Shown piece after piece: positions 34,471 through 46,306 of a stretch of 64,000 nt of DNA. This DNA is from Chiua virens (taxonomy: Eukaryota; Basidiomycota; Agaricomycetes; Boletales; Boletaceae). Each line of letters opens with the position of its first letter. Within the stretch, counting starts at the first letter, position 1. The stretch spans positions 930,001 through 994,000 of the forward strand of contig JAHNUO010000001.1 in the NCBI GenBank assembly GCA_019787685.1, written 5' to 3'. Below the pieces are notes generated by a model. It was not told where the DNA came from, did no database searches, and worked only from the letters and a program-made list of their open reading frames with translations. A program made the position numbers and the translations under genes.

Positions 34471-35784
34471 ATATACATAACCAGCATTGGCATCACCCAA
34501 CTGCTTACTCATTTCCTTTCACATCATCATCCAATGGCATCGCTCTCACTCATTTCATCTTTGTCATCATCTGCTGCCTTCACATTGTATGATTCCCCTT
34601 TTGGCCTTTTGCCCTTCCGCTCTTCTTGGCCATCCCTTTTGGACACTTGGTCCATGCACAATTCTCATAGTATAAATACCTTGCAGTGATACTCCTGTAC
34701 ACTAGTCTTGATCTCTGCAATCTAGCTGAGTATCACTGCTCCACTCGGGAACACCCCTGTGACCCCTCAACCCTTGACCCTAGGTCAATGCCTAGTTCCA
34801 CCTCAATCACAAGAGGAAGCCCTTGGTCCCTCGGGTATAGATTCCCAACCAGACACCTCAGCAATGCCTGAGTTATCCCTTGACTCACTGGTAGCAATCT
34901 GCTGACCAGCATTCCCTTGTTCAACTCATCCAGTGCACCACATACCAAGTGGTGGTTGTTTGAGTTATCGCAGCCACTTGGTACTTAGTGCTTTTGCAGC
35001 TATGCTAGTTCCTATCTGGAGCTATCATAATAATCAGTTGCTACTGTTCCCAGCTGAAGGGGCTGAGGCAGGGGGGATTGTTGGGGTTGATGAATCCATT
35101 TTGAGATCCCCAACATTTGCAGCCAGCTGACTTGGTACAGGAGCATGGATAGTTCCTGCATGAGAATGCGTGTGACTCCTGGGTCTAGAATACGGAGAGA
35201 TCGGATCTTGGTACAACATGTTTATCTACCACCTGGTCTAGGCTTGGTGTGATAGATGGGGACTTGGGGAAATGGGAGTAGGTGGTCAATGAGGATTTGC
35301 AAGTTAGCCTCCATTGGGTTGTGGAGGAACTCTCGGAGGGTGTGGAGGCGACAGAAGTAGACATCAAACTGTAATAGGAGTTCTTGGTCCAGGACAACAA
35401 GTTCAAGCCTTTTGAAGGAGACTTGCCCAGAATTTTCAGTGATATGGGTGTACTGAACTAGAAGTCCAGGGAATGCTTCAAACTCAACTAGTTCTTGGTG
35501 AGGAATGGTGGAACAAGGTTTAAGGCATGTGAGAAGACAGCAATGCCTAGGAAGTGGAATCTTGCTTTAACCGCACTAAGACAGTGGAGGTGGGAAAAGC
35601 TGGCAGCTACAATAACTCGATAACCACTGCTGGGGAGGAACTGAGATACACTCTTTACTTGAAGAGGAGGGCAATAACTATATCCCTTCTATAGTGAACA
35701 TTATCAATTTGTTCTATATACATATGAGGTAAAAGAAGTGCTTAGGGATGAAGTATCCAGGAGCAGAAGGAAGTCTTGAAATAA
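34471..35784. other. transposon-island sequence of unknown origin
   Basis: About 1.3 kb of AT-rich, CpG-poor sequence between element A and an LTR. A TATAAATA at about 34672 followed by CCACTCGGGAACACCCC, and a gag-like stretch on the plus strand around 35510-35640 (FKACEKTAMPRKWNLALTAL with stops around it), suggest a retroelement remnant. No family could be fixed. Confidence 0.35.
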
Positions 35785-36085
35785 TGTAAGGGAAACTTAT
35801 GTATAAGGGATGTCTCAATATCAATAAGCGAAATGCTAATGATTTCAAGACTAGAGAAATGATACAGGAAACTACTCTACTTATATGCTATTCTACAGAG
35901 CGAGCATGGACCAACAATATATAACGGGTATTCCTATGTAAAGGAATAAATGGAGAAGGGTATGACAAACGGTATGACATCAGTGTCAGGAATGTTCTAC
36001 AATGTTCTATGGAATATATAAGCAATGATACAATTGCATTCTTGAGAGGTAAGGGTATTTGGGATATGAAATTGAAGTTCTGACA
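35785..36085 (-). repeat. LTR of a Ty3/gypsy element, reverse orientation
   Basis: Reverse complement of the LTR at 46307-46612, TG...CA bounded, 301 bp against 306 bp. Differences are a 9-bp and a 4-bp indel plus roughly twenty substitutions, nearly all transitions. On the minus strand the five bases just before TGTCAG are CTGGG, the same five that follow the other LTR at 46613-46617. Confidence 0.85.
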
Positions 36086-37764
36086 CCCAGTGGCTTTCAT
36101 ATACCAAGCAGGATGATGGGCATACAATAGCACCTCCTACACATGGGATGGGTGGTTTCCCTGCAAACATGTCATCATTTGATATTGTCAACTTTTTCTT
36201 CTGTCTCAGAGCTTCCATGGACAGAAAAGCACTCCCAGATATATCACAGGCATCCACTGGCACTTCAGTTGCAGTCTTGCAGATGGATTGGTCCTTCCTG
36301 CATCAGCTCAATGTTGGGTTGCTGGTAAAGATGAAATGGGCTGCAACAGTTTGAGGTGAAGGCCATGGCTATAATAATGATATTGATTGCTTTCTTGATA
36401 TGTTCTTGTCTTGTTCTCATCTTGCTCATTGTTTGGTCACCAGTCAGTTTGATATGTGATTGCATGTCGTTCATCCTTCTGGTTTATTCCTCATCTTGCT
36501 TATTTTTTGGTTGTTTGTCTGGCAGTGTATAATATGCCATAGATGTTGTCATTATCTCATCATGTAGCACATTGTTGAAATCCAAGTGATTTGCTGGACA
36601 CTCTTGCAAGTGTGTGACAGAAGTTGGTCATTGCATTGTACACAGTTGATTAAGTGTAGACACAATGTGAAAGGATAAAAAAATGAATGGCAAAAACTGC
36701 AAATGATAGAAAATAAAAAAGAACAATAAAAAAAAGAAAGGATTCATTTGTGTGGGGATGGCTATGGCTATGGGCTATCAACATGTCAAAACCAAGAACT
36801 CCAAGTTGCCCTGGAAACTCCTAAGCAACTCTGAAGTATAAGTCATTTGAGTTATGCAAGTTTATTCCCAAGATTTATCAGAGTAACTCCAGAGTTGACA
36901 CACACACCCAGACTTTAGAGTTCTCCATCTTATTCAAGCATAGCTCCACCCATAGGTATATACATTCAAACCTTCCTCTCTTTCACCCCTCAGTCATTTG
37001 CTACCTCCTTAGGCAGTGGCTGAGATGAGTCTCTAATCATTATATTCTTATTACCTTACTCATTCCTGTAGTGGGCATCTGCTGCCCTTTACTTAGACTT
37101 TTGACACAATGCAACACTGAGATGAATACTAGACTATTACTAGTACATGGTGGTTTGGGAGAGGTTTCCATGTAGGGCAAGTGCTGCAGGAGGCTTGGAA
37201 GAGGTTGTAATGTGCAGATGAAGTGCCATGTGAGTGTCACATTGAGAAACAGAGAGGTCAACTGTATCTTTGATTACCAGCCAAATGGCCTGATGCTAGC
37301 ATGCATTCAAAGTATCATTGAAAAGGAAAAGCATACCTGTGTAAGAGGGTGCAGATTCCCAGCAGAGGGTGACCTCACTAGGGCTATTTCAGCCTAACAA
37401 GAAATATACCCTAAAGGTCATGGGAACATCTCAGATCTAGTGCCAACTTGGATCAACATGGACCTCTACACACCAGGACCTAGCCTGAGGTTCCTGTACC
37501 AGACCGGCTAGCACTTTATGCTTGCACCCACTCTCTCACCTCATCCTTACCCCACCATACACATGTATCATAGATACATTATTCCTTTCCTCTTCCCCCT
37601 TCTCCCATGTGTGACATGTAATGTCCAAAGATTACCATAGCATTTCTGTACTCTGACTTTCACAAAAAGTTGATTTTAGTCATTGTCAATGACCAAGCCA
37701 ACTGCATTTACCAGCCATTGACAAACAGATGATAAATACCTTGCTTCAAGTTCCTAAGAGTGTA
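36086..37764. other. AT-rich island sequence, no gene recognised
   Basis: 1.7 kb with only short frames. Notable are an A-rich tract (about 36676-36742, AAAAAAATGAATGG ... AATAAAAAAAAGAAAGG) and almost no CpG. It is probably decayed transposon DNA; no terminal repeats or conserved protein words were found. Confidence 0.35.
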
Positions 37765-37980
37765 CAGTAACTCCCAAAACCGTTACAATGTTTAGCCCAA
37801 ATGTAGTGCATGAAGCACACTAGAAGCACCCGTGGGAATATTGCTTAGCATTAGTGAGATAAATACTAGTACACACTCCTGGCTATCTATAGGCGCCTGG
37901 ATCATGTGATTTGGCCCAGTGGCCATGGAGATATAGCCAATTTAAAACTGGAACTACATTGTAACAGTTTTGTCACTTTC
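37765..37980 (+). repeat. left terminal inverted repeat of element C
   Basis: Outer end CAGTAACTCCCAAAACCGTT. The inner end ACATTGTAACAGTTTTGTCAC is an inverted copy of the outer AAAAC-GTTACAAT word, so the repeat is itself bounded by a small inverted repeat. It contains GGATCATGTGATTTGGCCCAG and GGAGATAT, also found in elements A and B. Confidence 0.85.
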
Positions 37981-38116
37981 ATAACACTCAATAGGATTTC
38001 AATGAAATACAAGGATTGTTGGTGCTATTTGGTTCTACAAACAAATATACACATATAAACATAGTGTCTGAGTCTAAATATGTTCCCACGCTTCTTGTCT
38101 TTCAACCACCACTATC

Positions 38117-39133
38117 ATGCGATCTCTCTCTGCCACTCAAAAAAATACCATCCTCTCTCAACTTGATTCTGGCCATTCCATTCGCTCCATTGCCTCCAGC
38201 ACAGGTGTTAGCACTGCTGCTATCTGGAGGCTTCGTTCCAAGGAGCGTTCTGACCTTCAAAAGTCTATTGGAGGTCGCCCATCAAAACTTTCTGATGCCA
38301 ATGTCCATCATGCTATTCGACTTATCTCTAGCAACAAAGCAGAGAATGCTGTTCAAATCACCAAATCCCTCTCTACCATCACCAATCAGTCTCTCCACCC
38401 CAATACAGTTCGTCGTCACTTGAAAAAAGCTGGTATAAAAGCTGTAGTCAAGTCCAAACGACCTCTACTCTCTGCCAAGCATCGCAAGGCTCGGTTGGAC
38501 TTTGCCTATGCTCACAAAGATTGGACTTTGGAGGATTGGAAACAGGTGGTGTGGTCTGATGAGACCAAGATCAATCGCCTTGGGTTAGATGGTCGTAAAT
38601 GGGCATGGAAAAAGGCAGGAGAGGGCCTTAGTGATAGGTTGGTTCAAGGAACTCTCAAGTTTGGAGGGGGTTCTCTGATGTTATGGGGCTGTATGACTTG
38701 GGATGGCATTGGATATGCTACCAAGATTGATGGTAGGATGGATGGTGACCTTTACCTTCAAATTTTGAAGGATGAGCTTCAAGCTTCCTTGGAGTTTTAT
38801 GGTCTTAATCCTCCTGATACCATCTTTCAACAGGACAATGACCCAAAGCATACCTGCAGGAGGGTCAAGGAGTGGCTAGAAGAACAGGATTTCAGGACTA
38901 TGGTGTGGCCTGCACAGTCTCCAGATCTTAACCCCATAGAACATATCTGGCTTTATCTCAAAAGGAAGCTTGCAGAGTATGAAAACCCTCCTAAGGGAAT
39001 AGAGGAGTTATGGAGAAGGACTCAAGAGGAATGGGACAAGATACCAGCTGAGGTTTGTCAGAAATTGATTGAGAGCATGCCTAGGAGGGTTGAGGCAGTG
39101 CTCAAAGCTAAAGGAGGATATACCAAATATTGA
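38117..39133 (+). CDS. Tc1/mariner transposase, DD34E, apparently intact
   Basis: 338 codons without a stop. Residues 1-70 form paired helix-turn-helix DNA-binding motifs (LSATQKNTILSQLDSGHSIR, SIASSTGVSTAAIWRLRSKE) followed by a GRPSKL hook, then a second helical unit with NTVRRHLKKAG. The catalytic core has Asp in WSDETKI, KWAWKKAGEGLSDRL, GGGSLMLWGCMTWDG, Asp in FQQDNDPKHT and Glu in [11 protein letters not shown], with 34 residues between the last two (DD34E, the Tc1 spacing). The C-terminus ends RRVEAVLKAKGGYTKY. Start chosen as the only ATG giving the full HTH. All key residues are present, so it may still be active and could act on other elements with similar ends. Confidence 0.93.
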   Translation: MRSLSATQKNTILSQLDSGHSIRSIASSTGVSTAAIWRLRSKERSDLQKSIGGRPSKLSDANVHHAIRLISSNKAENAVQITKSLSTITNQSLHPNTVRRHLKKAGIKAVVKSKRPLLSAKHRKARLDFAYAHKDWTLEDWKQVVWSDETKINRLGLDGRKWAWKKAGEGLSDRLVQGTLKFGGGSLMLWGCMTWDGIGYATKIDGRMDGDLYLQILKDELQASLEFYGLNPPDTIFQQDNDPKHTCRRVKEWLEEQDFRTMVWPAQSPDLNPIEHIWLYLKRKLAEYENPPKGIEELWRRTQEEWDKIPAEVCQKLIESMPRRVEAVLKAKGGYTKY

Positions 39134-39159
39134 TATATACCAAATACCCTATCTATCAA

Positions 39160-39376
39160 TGAAAGTGACAAAACTGTTACAATGTAGTTCCAGTTTTAAA
39201 TTGGCTATATCTCCATGGCCACTGGGCCAAATCACATGATCCAGGCGCCTATAGATAGCCAGGAGTGTGTACTAGTATTTATCTCACTAATGCTAAGCAA
39301 TATTCCCACGGGTGCTTCTAGTGTGCTTCATGCACTACATTTGGGCTAAACATTGTAACAGTTTTGGGAGTCACTG
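39160..39376 (-). repeat. right terminal inverted repeat of element C
   Basis: Nearly perfect inverted copy of 37765-37980, ending GTTTTGGGAGTCACTG before the TA at 39377-39378. Confidence 0.85.
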
Positions 39377-39484
39377 TATGTAAAGGTGAAAGGAAACGAA
39401 GTACAGATGAACATACGAAGATACCTAGGTATTGAGTAAAGTGAAGTAGTACAAGTGAAGAAAAGAAAGAAATCATAACACCAA

Positions 39485-40566
39485 TGTAGGAGTTAGATAC
39501 TCCTTACAGTTGTAGGATACCCTTTCCTTGCTCTTCATCATGTCCTATCACCTCCCATCTCATCTGCCATCGACTTCGTGCCAGCCTGGTTTCATTCCTA
39601 GCATTTACAGATCATCCAAATCCATCCAAATCCATCCAAATCCAATCTGAGTCCAATCCGAGTCAACACGATCCAATCCGGTGAAGAAATAAAGAACGGG
39701 CTGGTGTGACAGGAACAGGGTTAGTAGAACTGTCAGATAGAAAGAAAAGGGATGGGCGCGAGTATGACTCGTCCCAAGGGGTTCTGAGGTTGGAGACGAA
39801 GTGTCAAGGCGTTGACAGGAGCTTTGAAAGCAATCCGGACGCGTTCCCGGGTGAAACCGTACGAAGGTCAACAAAACCAGCCGAAACGCGGACAGTCGGA
39901 TAGTTCGGCAACAAGGCAGAGACTCGAGCACAACGGTGATCAAGTACGAGTAAGGGCGGATAGAAAAGATAGTTAAACGGGCGAGGCGACTTAGAACGCG
40001 AGAGAAAACGGGGATTGAAAGATGGAATTTTTATTTACGAACACAAATTTTATAGTCTCAGGTATTCCCCAGGACTTTTACAGCAGATAAAGTATCAAAT
40101 AAATAAGTAAGGCGTACGTATATGGAGCTGACTCTCATGGAGATCGACCCGTGAAAAGGAAAACAATGTTCTGTCAAGATAGGATAAGGTTTGATCCGTG
40201 AATCAATGGACTACCTTTAAAATGTCGTACGACCCGACTATCCATTCCTTATAACCAATCAGATACATGTCGATAACACGGAACCGTCTAAAAAAAATCT
40301 AAGAAGGTACGAAATAAAATAGAACTTGGACAAAAAGAGAGTTGATTAGTGTACGTCGTGCGATCCCGATCGAGCAACCCGATTCGGTCACCTTGCGCGA
40401 AAACGTGTAAGAACGAAGAACAAAACATATGAATATGGGTTGGATCCACTCGGATGGACACGGGACCACGACGGACGGGTAGGACAATCGGTATGGGCAA
40501 TCCGGGCATCCTGTAAACAAAGCGGGAACACGGGTTTATCACCTCAAGGGGTCATTGACTCCTACA
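39485..40566 (-). repeat. LTR-like unit (possible solo LTR), CpG-rich
   Basis: Begins TGTAGGAGTTAG and ends TTGACTCCTACA, an inverted pair of about 9-10 bp starting TG and ending CA as in LTRs. On the minus strand it carries a TATA-like ACTATAAAAT at about 40050-40060, downstream of CCTGGGGAATACC. The other end holds three copies of ATCCAAATCC (about 39613-39645). Unlike its surroundings it is rich in CpG. No coding region and no clear target-site duplication were found, so solo LTR is a proposal; a non-autonomous element is the alternative. Confidence 0.5.
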
Positions 40567-41190
40567 CCGGTTTCATTGTACATATTCTGCTTCATCCGAT
40601 TTGACTTGTTCTATTCGATTTGGCCTTATTAAGGTCATTACTATCCTAACACCTTTTCTTTCTTTGTCATCTACAAGGGTTGACACTCCTTCTTAGCATA
40701 CTCACCCTACGTCAATCTCCTGTACACTTACTTAGGGTCAGATTACCTTTAACAGTCCTGGGTTATGCCCAGGACTATAAAACCATGTTTCTAACACAAA
40801 AATATTATCTTTCTGCATTCAGGAGATCTCCTGTTTACTCTTCCGTGTGTGAGTGAGCTGGATAGTTTTTCTTTTACCTTGTCCCATCGTTCCTTTGCAT
40901 CACATCTACTCAAATCAATACTCTCATTGCCTCGACTCCACCTGGATACTTTTACATCAACCGCTTTTCATTCTGGATCATTCAGCAGCCTCTAGGACTC
41001 TTAGACAAACCTGAACCCTTTATTCCTTCAAATATAACCCCCCTTGGGACGAACTTATTGCCCCACCTTTCTTCATATCACCTATTGTTTGTTTTCACCG
41101 ATCTGAAGGATTTCCTCGTACTCTATGAGATATGGCACCATTGCTATATGAACAGTGACATCACACCTCCCCATCCCATACCAGATCACC

Positions 41191-42186
41191 ATGATGAAGA
41201 CAAGAGGCTAGACCCTTGTTATGAAATAGGCTGCTGATCCTTTCTGGGAACCTTTGTGTTCCTTAGGGAAGTCAATTGCAGCAAAGCCTGAGCCCTACAA
41301 TGGCAATAAAGAAAAATTTGTCCAATGGTATTGGATGGTTAAGATTTACTTCTCTGGGTTTATGCAGATGCCCAGTTCTTGAGAGAAGATCATCATAGTA
41401 TTATCGTATATGAAGGGCAACAATGCCATGGGCCACTTTGCCAACTTTTATGTTGAACAGGAAGGGCTGGACCGTGATTCATATGCTCAATTTGAGAACA
41501 AGATTGTTGTGGCCTTCCAACCCACAAATATAGTCTGCCAGGCAGAAGAGAAGCTCCAGGTTCTTCAACAGGATCTGTCAAGAAAGGAAGCAGTTGAAGA
41601 TTACTTTGTGTGGATGAGGCACCTAGTGATCGAAGTCAAATGGGACATTCAGACACACACCCAACAATTGATCAGCATTGCCTGAAAGGGGATAAAGAAT
41701 GAAATCATGGAGCTAGTAGAACGCTCCAACTATCAATTGTTGATGGACGAGAATCTGACATTCAGCAAATGGGAGTCTGCCTTGGTTGCCATGGATATAA
41801 CCCTAAGGGAGATCGAGAATAGAAAGGGTGAGAGGGCGTCAGGTTATCGCCATTATCAGCCCTGGCAACCAGCCAAAGTGCCCACTGTAAACACACCTGC
41901 AAAGCCTGCAGCATCAGGTTCATTGCAAGCTGCCACCCCACATCCAAATGTGACCAGCACCTTTAGAGGCCAAGGAGCCCTGATGGATATTAGCAAAGCA
42001 AGGGCAGAAGGAAAATGTTACACATGTGGTGATGCCTGGCCTTGTCTGAAACATGCACCAATGTGCTGCCCAAGACAAGCAAGGGAGTTGGTCATAAGAG
42101 GACAAACAATATCATATTATACACAGGATGAACTGGTCTCAAAGATTGCAGACTTAGAAAAGGATTTTCCCATAGAGAAGCAGTAG
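41191..42186 (+). pseudogene. gag remnant of the gypsy element
   Basis: Capsid-like text (PYNGNKEKFVQWYWMVKIYF, FENKIVVAFQPTN, RKEAVEDYFVWMRHLVIEV) is interrupted by a stop at about 41683-41685. The 3' part, open from 41707, ends in a cysteine cluster CYTCGDAWPCLKHAPMCC, which is not the usual CCHC knuckle but keeps CxxC and a histidine. Stops also lie near 41220-41230 and 41380. Family assigned from the adjacent pol. Confidence 0.65.
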
Positions 42187-42599
42187 CTAGACCTGTAGCT
42201 TCTCCGGAAAATAAGTTAGATACTTGTCATCAAAATTGTTTTGAAATTTTATCTATTGAAAACAACAAGTCTAATGAGGTCTGTGAAAAGAATGAAAAAG
42301 CACCAATCATCAAAACGATCTTGAAAAGAGATCATCTGCTACCTGAAAAGAAAAAGCAAACTCAGGAGAAGAAGGTTGTAGCACCCAACACTTCCTCAAA
42401 GCCTGAGATAAAAGGAAGATGTGAGGCAGCACCCAGAGAGGCTGAAATGTCTGGTTGACTGTCATGGCTAAACATGGTAAATCCATGGTCAATAAAATGG
42501 ATCAGAAACATGTGCATAGATAAACCTGAAAGGGCACAGAAGCATCTAATGTCTTTTGTACATGAATCACATAAACCAGAAGTTACATGACAATTAATA

Positions 42600-45500
42600 G
42601 ATGAAGTAAAAGAAATGAACAAGGAAGCTGCAATGATAATGTTAAAAGAATTGCAGCAGAAACCTAAATTCATTAGAAGATCGACAAGATCTTTGGTCAG
42701 ACAACTCAATGTCAAAGCCAAGATCGAGATGATGGATGGTTTGCACCTCACTGTGGACACCCTAGTGGATTCTGGTTGCACTGGATCTTCAATCAATATG
42801 AAGTACATGCAGAGATATAAGATCCCTAAACAGGATCTTCCTCGAACAATTCCTGTCTACAATGCTGACAGAACAATGAACATGTCTGGAGGCATTAATA
42901 GCTTTGTCACAATCTACCTCGAAATAGGGGATCACAAGGAAAAGATTGATCTGGTGGTGACAGATCTGGGCACAAACCCAAATTATTTGGGTTATGATTG
43001 GCTAAAGAAGCACAATCTGATGATAGATTGGGAAGCAAATACAATAGACTTCCTGTGCCAAGATCATGATATCCCTGGATTGATTGATTGTGAAGAAGAC
43101 AAGTACCTGGAGTGTACTTGAGCTTGGAAGAAGGGTGATTGCATCTTTGCAGTTAATATCGACCAGTATGGAGCTGAATTGGCAGTCAATGCCAAGTCTG
43201 AAATGATGATTGCACAAGAAATGGACATTAAACACAAGCAATTGCATTATGCTTGTACCTTCAAAGAGACTGTACCAGAGACGTATCACCAATTCAGAGA
43301 TGTATTCAAACCGAAAATCAATGATGAGTTGCCACCAAGACATCCATGGGATCATGCTATCAAGTTAATCCCCAGTGACCACAAGATTGACAGAAAGGTT
43401 TACAATCTCTCTCCTGCTGAACAAGAGGAACTTGACAAATTCCTCGAAGAGAACCTGACCGCTGGAAAAATAAGGCCTTCCATGTCACAGTTCGCTTCCC
43501 CATTCTTCTTCATTAAGAAGAAAGACAGCAGGTTAAGACTGGTGCAAGATTACCGAAAGGTTAATGCCATTACCATGAAGAACAAATACCCACTCCCCTT
43601 GATCTCAGAGTTAATCAATAAGCTCCAAGATTCAAATTACTTCACCAGATTAGACATCAGGTGGGGTTATAACAACATTCAAATGAAAGAGGGGGACAAA
43701 TGGAAAGCAGCCTTCCAAACTAATAAAGGGCTGTTTGAACCACTCATCATGTTCTTTGGGTTAACCAATTCTCTGGCAACCTTTTAAACAATGATGAACT
43801 CTATTTTCAGAGATCTGATCAATCAAGGTCATGTCCTGATTTATATGGATGACATCATCATCTTTATGAAAACCCTTGAGGAGCATGAAAAAGTAGTGCA
43901 ACAGGTACTTCAGTGACTTCGAGAGCACAAGCTGTATCTGAAACACTCAAAATGTGACTTTAATGTCAAAAAAGTCAAATACCTCAGGTTGATCATATTG
44001 CACCAAGAAGTGAAGATGGACCCCATGGAAGTAGACGGAGTACAAAGCTGGCCACAGCCAACCAATAGAACAGACGTGTGAGGTTTCCTTGGATTCCTTA
44101 ACTTCTATCACTGCTTTGTAAAGAACTTCACCACGATTGCATCCATTAAATGCTTTAACCTCAGAAAAGAATGAATGGAACTGGTTGAAGCAGTGCCAGG
44201 AAGCCTTCGAGTGTTGAAAGAAGCCATCATGACAGGCCCCACACTTGCAGTCCCATCCCCAGACGGACTATTCTGAGTAGAAAACAGATGCATCACAGGA
44301 AGGCATAGGTGCCATTCTCTCTCAGAAGCAAGACAACAATATTTTCCACCCTATCACCTTTATTTCCAAATTCCTCAACACTGCAGAAAGAAACTACCAC
44401 ACTGCAGACTTGGAAATGCTTGCAATTATCTTCACTCTGAAAGAATGGAGGCACCACCTCATTGATGCCAAAGAACTGTTTGAAATCTGGACAGATCACA
44501 AGAACCTTGAATTCTTTAGAAAACCACAGGACTTATCCCGCTGACAGGCAAGGTGATCAGAGATTCTTCAACTCTACCACTTCACCATCATGCATCAACC
44601 TAGGAAGTCAAACCCTGCAGATCTGCTGTCCAGAAGGCCAGACCATAAGAAGGGGATAATGACAATAAGAATGTCGTCCTCCTAGCTGAGAAGCCCTTCA
44701 TAAGAGAAATGACTTTCAAGTCGAAGCCAGAAATAGTAAAAAAGGCGAAAGCCAAAGAAGAATACTGGTTTGAAAAAGATGGTCAGATCCTATAGAAGGA
44801 CAAGGTTTACATTCCAGAGAAATCCAGAAATCAGATGATCAAAGAACACCATAATCATCCCTTAGCAGGGCATCCTGGAATCAAACGAATGAAAGACCTT
44901 TTAAAGGCAAAGTACTAGTGGCCCTTGATGTATAAAGACGTTGAGAAGTATGTGAAAGGCTGTGATCATTGCCAGAAAATGAAAATATCACATTTGGGTT
45001 CTAAGACACCCCTGAATCCTCATGACATACCTAGTCATCCCTGGCACATGATCTTGGTAGATATAATCAGCCCTCTACCAGAGTCTAACGGACAAAATGG
45101 CATCCTAGTTATAGTAGACCAATTCTCAAAAATGGTCTGATTATTCCTGATCAACATGGACATCACTGCAATGGGAGTTGCCAAGATCTTCATAGAGCAT
45201 GTATTCAAGCTCCACAGCACTCCTAAGAATGTGATCTCAGATCGTGGATTGAACTTTGTCTCATCATTCATGAGAGAGTTCTATAAATGCCTTTCCATAG
45301 AAGGAAACCCATCGACAGCTTATCACCCTCAGACAGACGGACAAACTGAGCATATCAATGCTGAAATTGAACAATACCTCTGGTTGTATGTAAATCACAG
45401 ACAGACCAACTGGACGGAATGGCTCACTATGGCAGAGTTCACTCACAACAACGCGACCATATCTTCTACAGGATATACTCCATTCCTGTTAAACTACAGT

Positions 45501-46080
45501 CACTCCCCTTCCATCTTTGTCAAAGAACCGAAACCCATCCACAATCAGACAGCCACAGAGTTCATTGAAAAGATGAAATGGTCGAGGGAAGTAGCTTCAT
45601 TTGCATTGGCCCATGCAAAAGAAGACATGAAACGGTTCTACAATTGATCAGCACAGCCATTGAAAGAATACCAGAAAGATGATCTGGTACTTCTAGAGGT
45701 GACCAATATCCAAACTGAGCGACCTTCTAAGAAGCTTGATGATTGAAGATATAGACCATTCAAGGTCATAAAGAAAGTAGGGAAAGCCACCTACAAACTG
45801 GCTTTAGACAAAAAGTGGTGAGGAATTCATCCGGTTTTCCATGAAAGCCTTCTTCATCCATATGTCAAGGAAACCTTCGCATCCCAGACTCCTCCTCCTC
45901 CTCCACCTATTGTCATCACCACCCAACCAGAACATGAGATCGAACAGATCCTCAATAGCCGAGAACACCAAGGAACAATCAAATATCTCATTGCCTGGAA
46001 AGGATTCCCCAGAGAAGAAAATGAATGGAAAAAGATCTCAGATCTAAAGAATGCAGCCGCCATAGTGCAAAAGTTCCATC
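42600..46080 (+). pseudogene. pol remnant of the gypsy element (PR-RT-RH-IN-chromodomain)
   Basis: Protease with DSGCTGS (about 42769-42789). Reverse transcriptase with FASPFFFIKKKDSRLRLVQD, YPLPLISELINKLQ and the active-site YMDD (about 43842-43853). The RNase H region is badly broken (44200-44660). Integrase has a zinc-binding HHNHPLAGHPGIKRMKDLL ... CDHCQKMK, the catalytic core with SDRGLNFVSSFMREFY and YHPQTDGQTEHINAEIEQYL. A chromodomain follows (EIEQILNSREHQGTIKYLIA, WKGFPREENEWKKISDL). At least ten stops break the frame, mostly at places where the family usually has Arg, Gln or Trp. Confidence 0.85.
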
Positions 46081-46306
46081 ATGAACACCTGAGCACAGTT
46101 CACGGACCCTACATTCATATCTCCCAATCCATGGAAACCAATGCTCCATGTGATTGTTCAATCTGCCGGAATGTTCTGCTCCCTACTCCTTCACCAATGT
46201 TCACTGATCCTGAGTTTAAAGAATTTAGCAAAATTTACAACAAATATGACAATCCTTTCTTCAAATTCCTGACTTGCGAGGACGCTTTGTCTCAGAAGGG
46301 GGATAA

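Larger units (their letters stand above)
37765..39376 (+). mobile_element. intact Tc1/mariner-type element C
   Basis: 1,612 bp flanked by TA (37763-37764 and 39377-39378). The ends are CAGT(A/G)ACTCCCAAAAC and its complement; the inverted repeats are 216 and 217 bp and nearly identical. A single open transposase frame lies between them. Compared with elements A and B it keeps far more CpG, especially in the 5' half of the gene, which fits a recent insertion. Confidence 0.92.
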
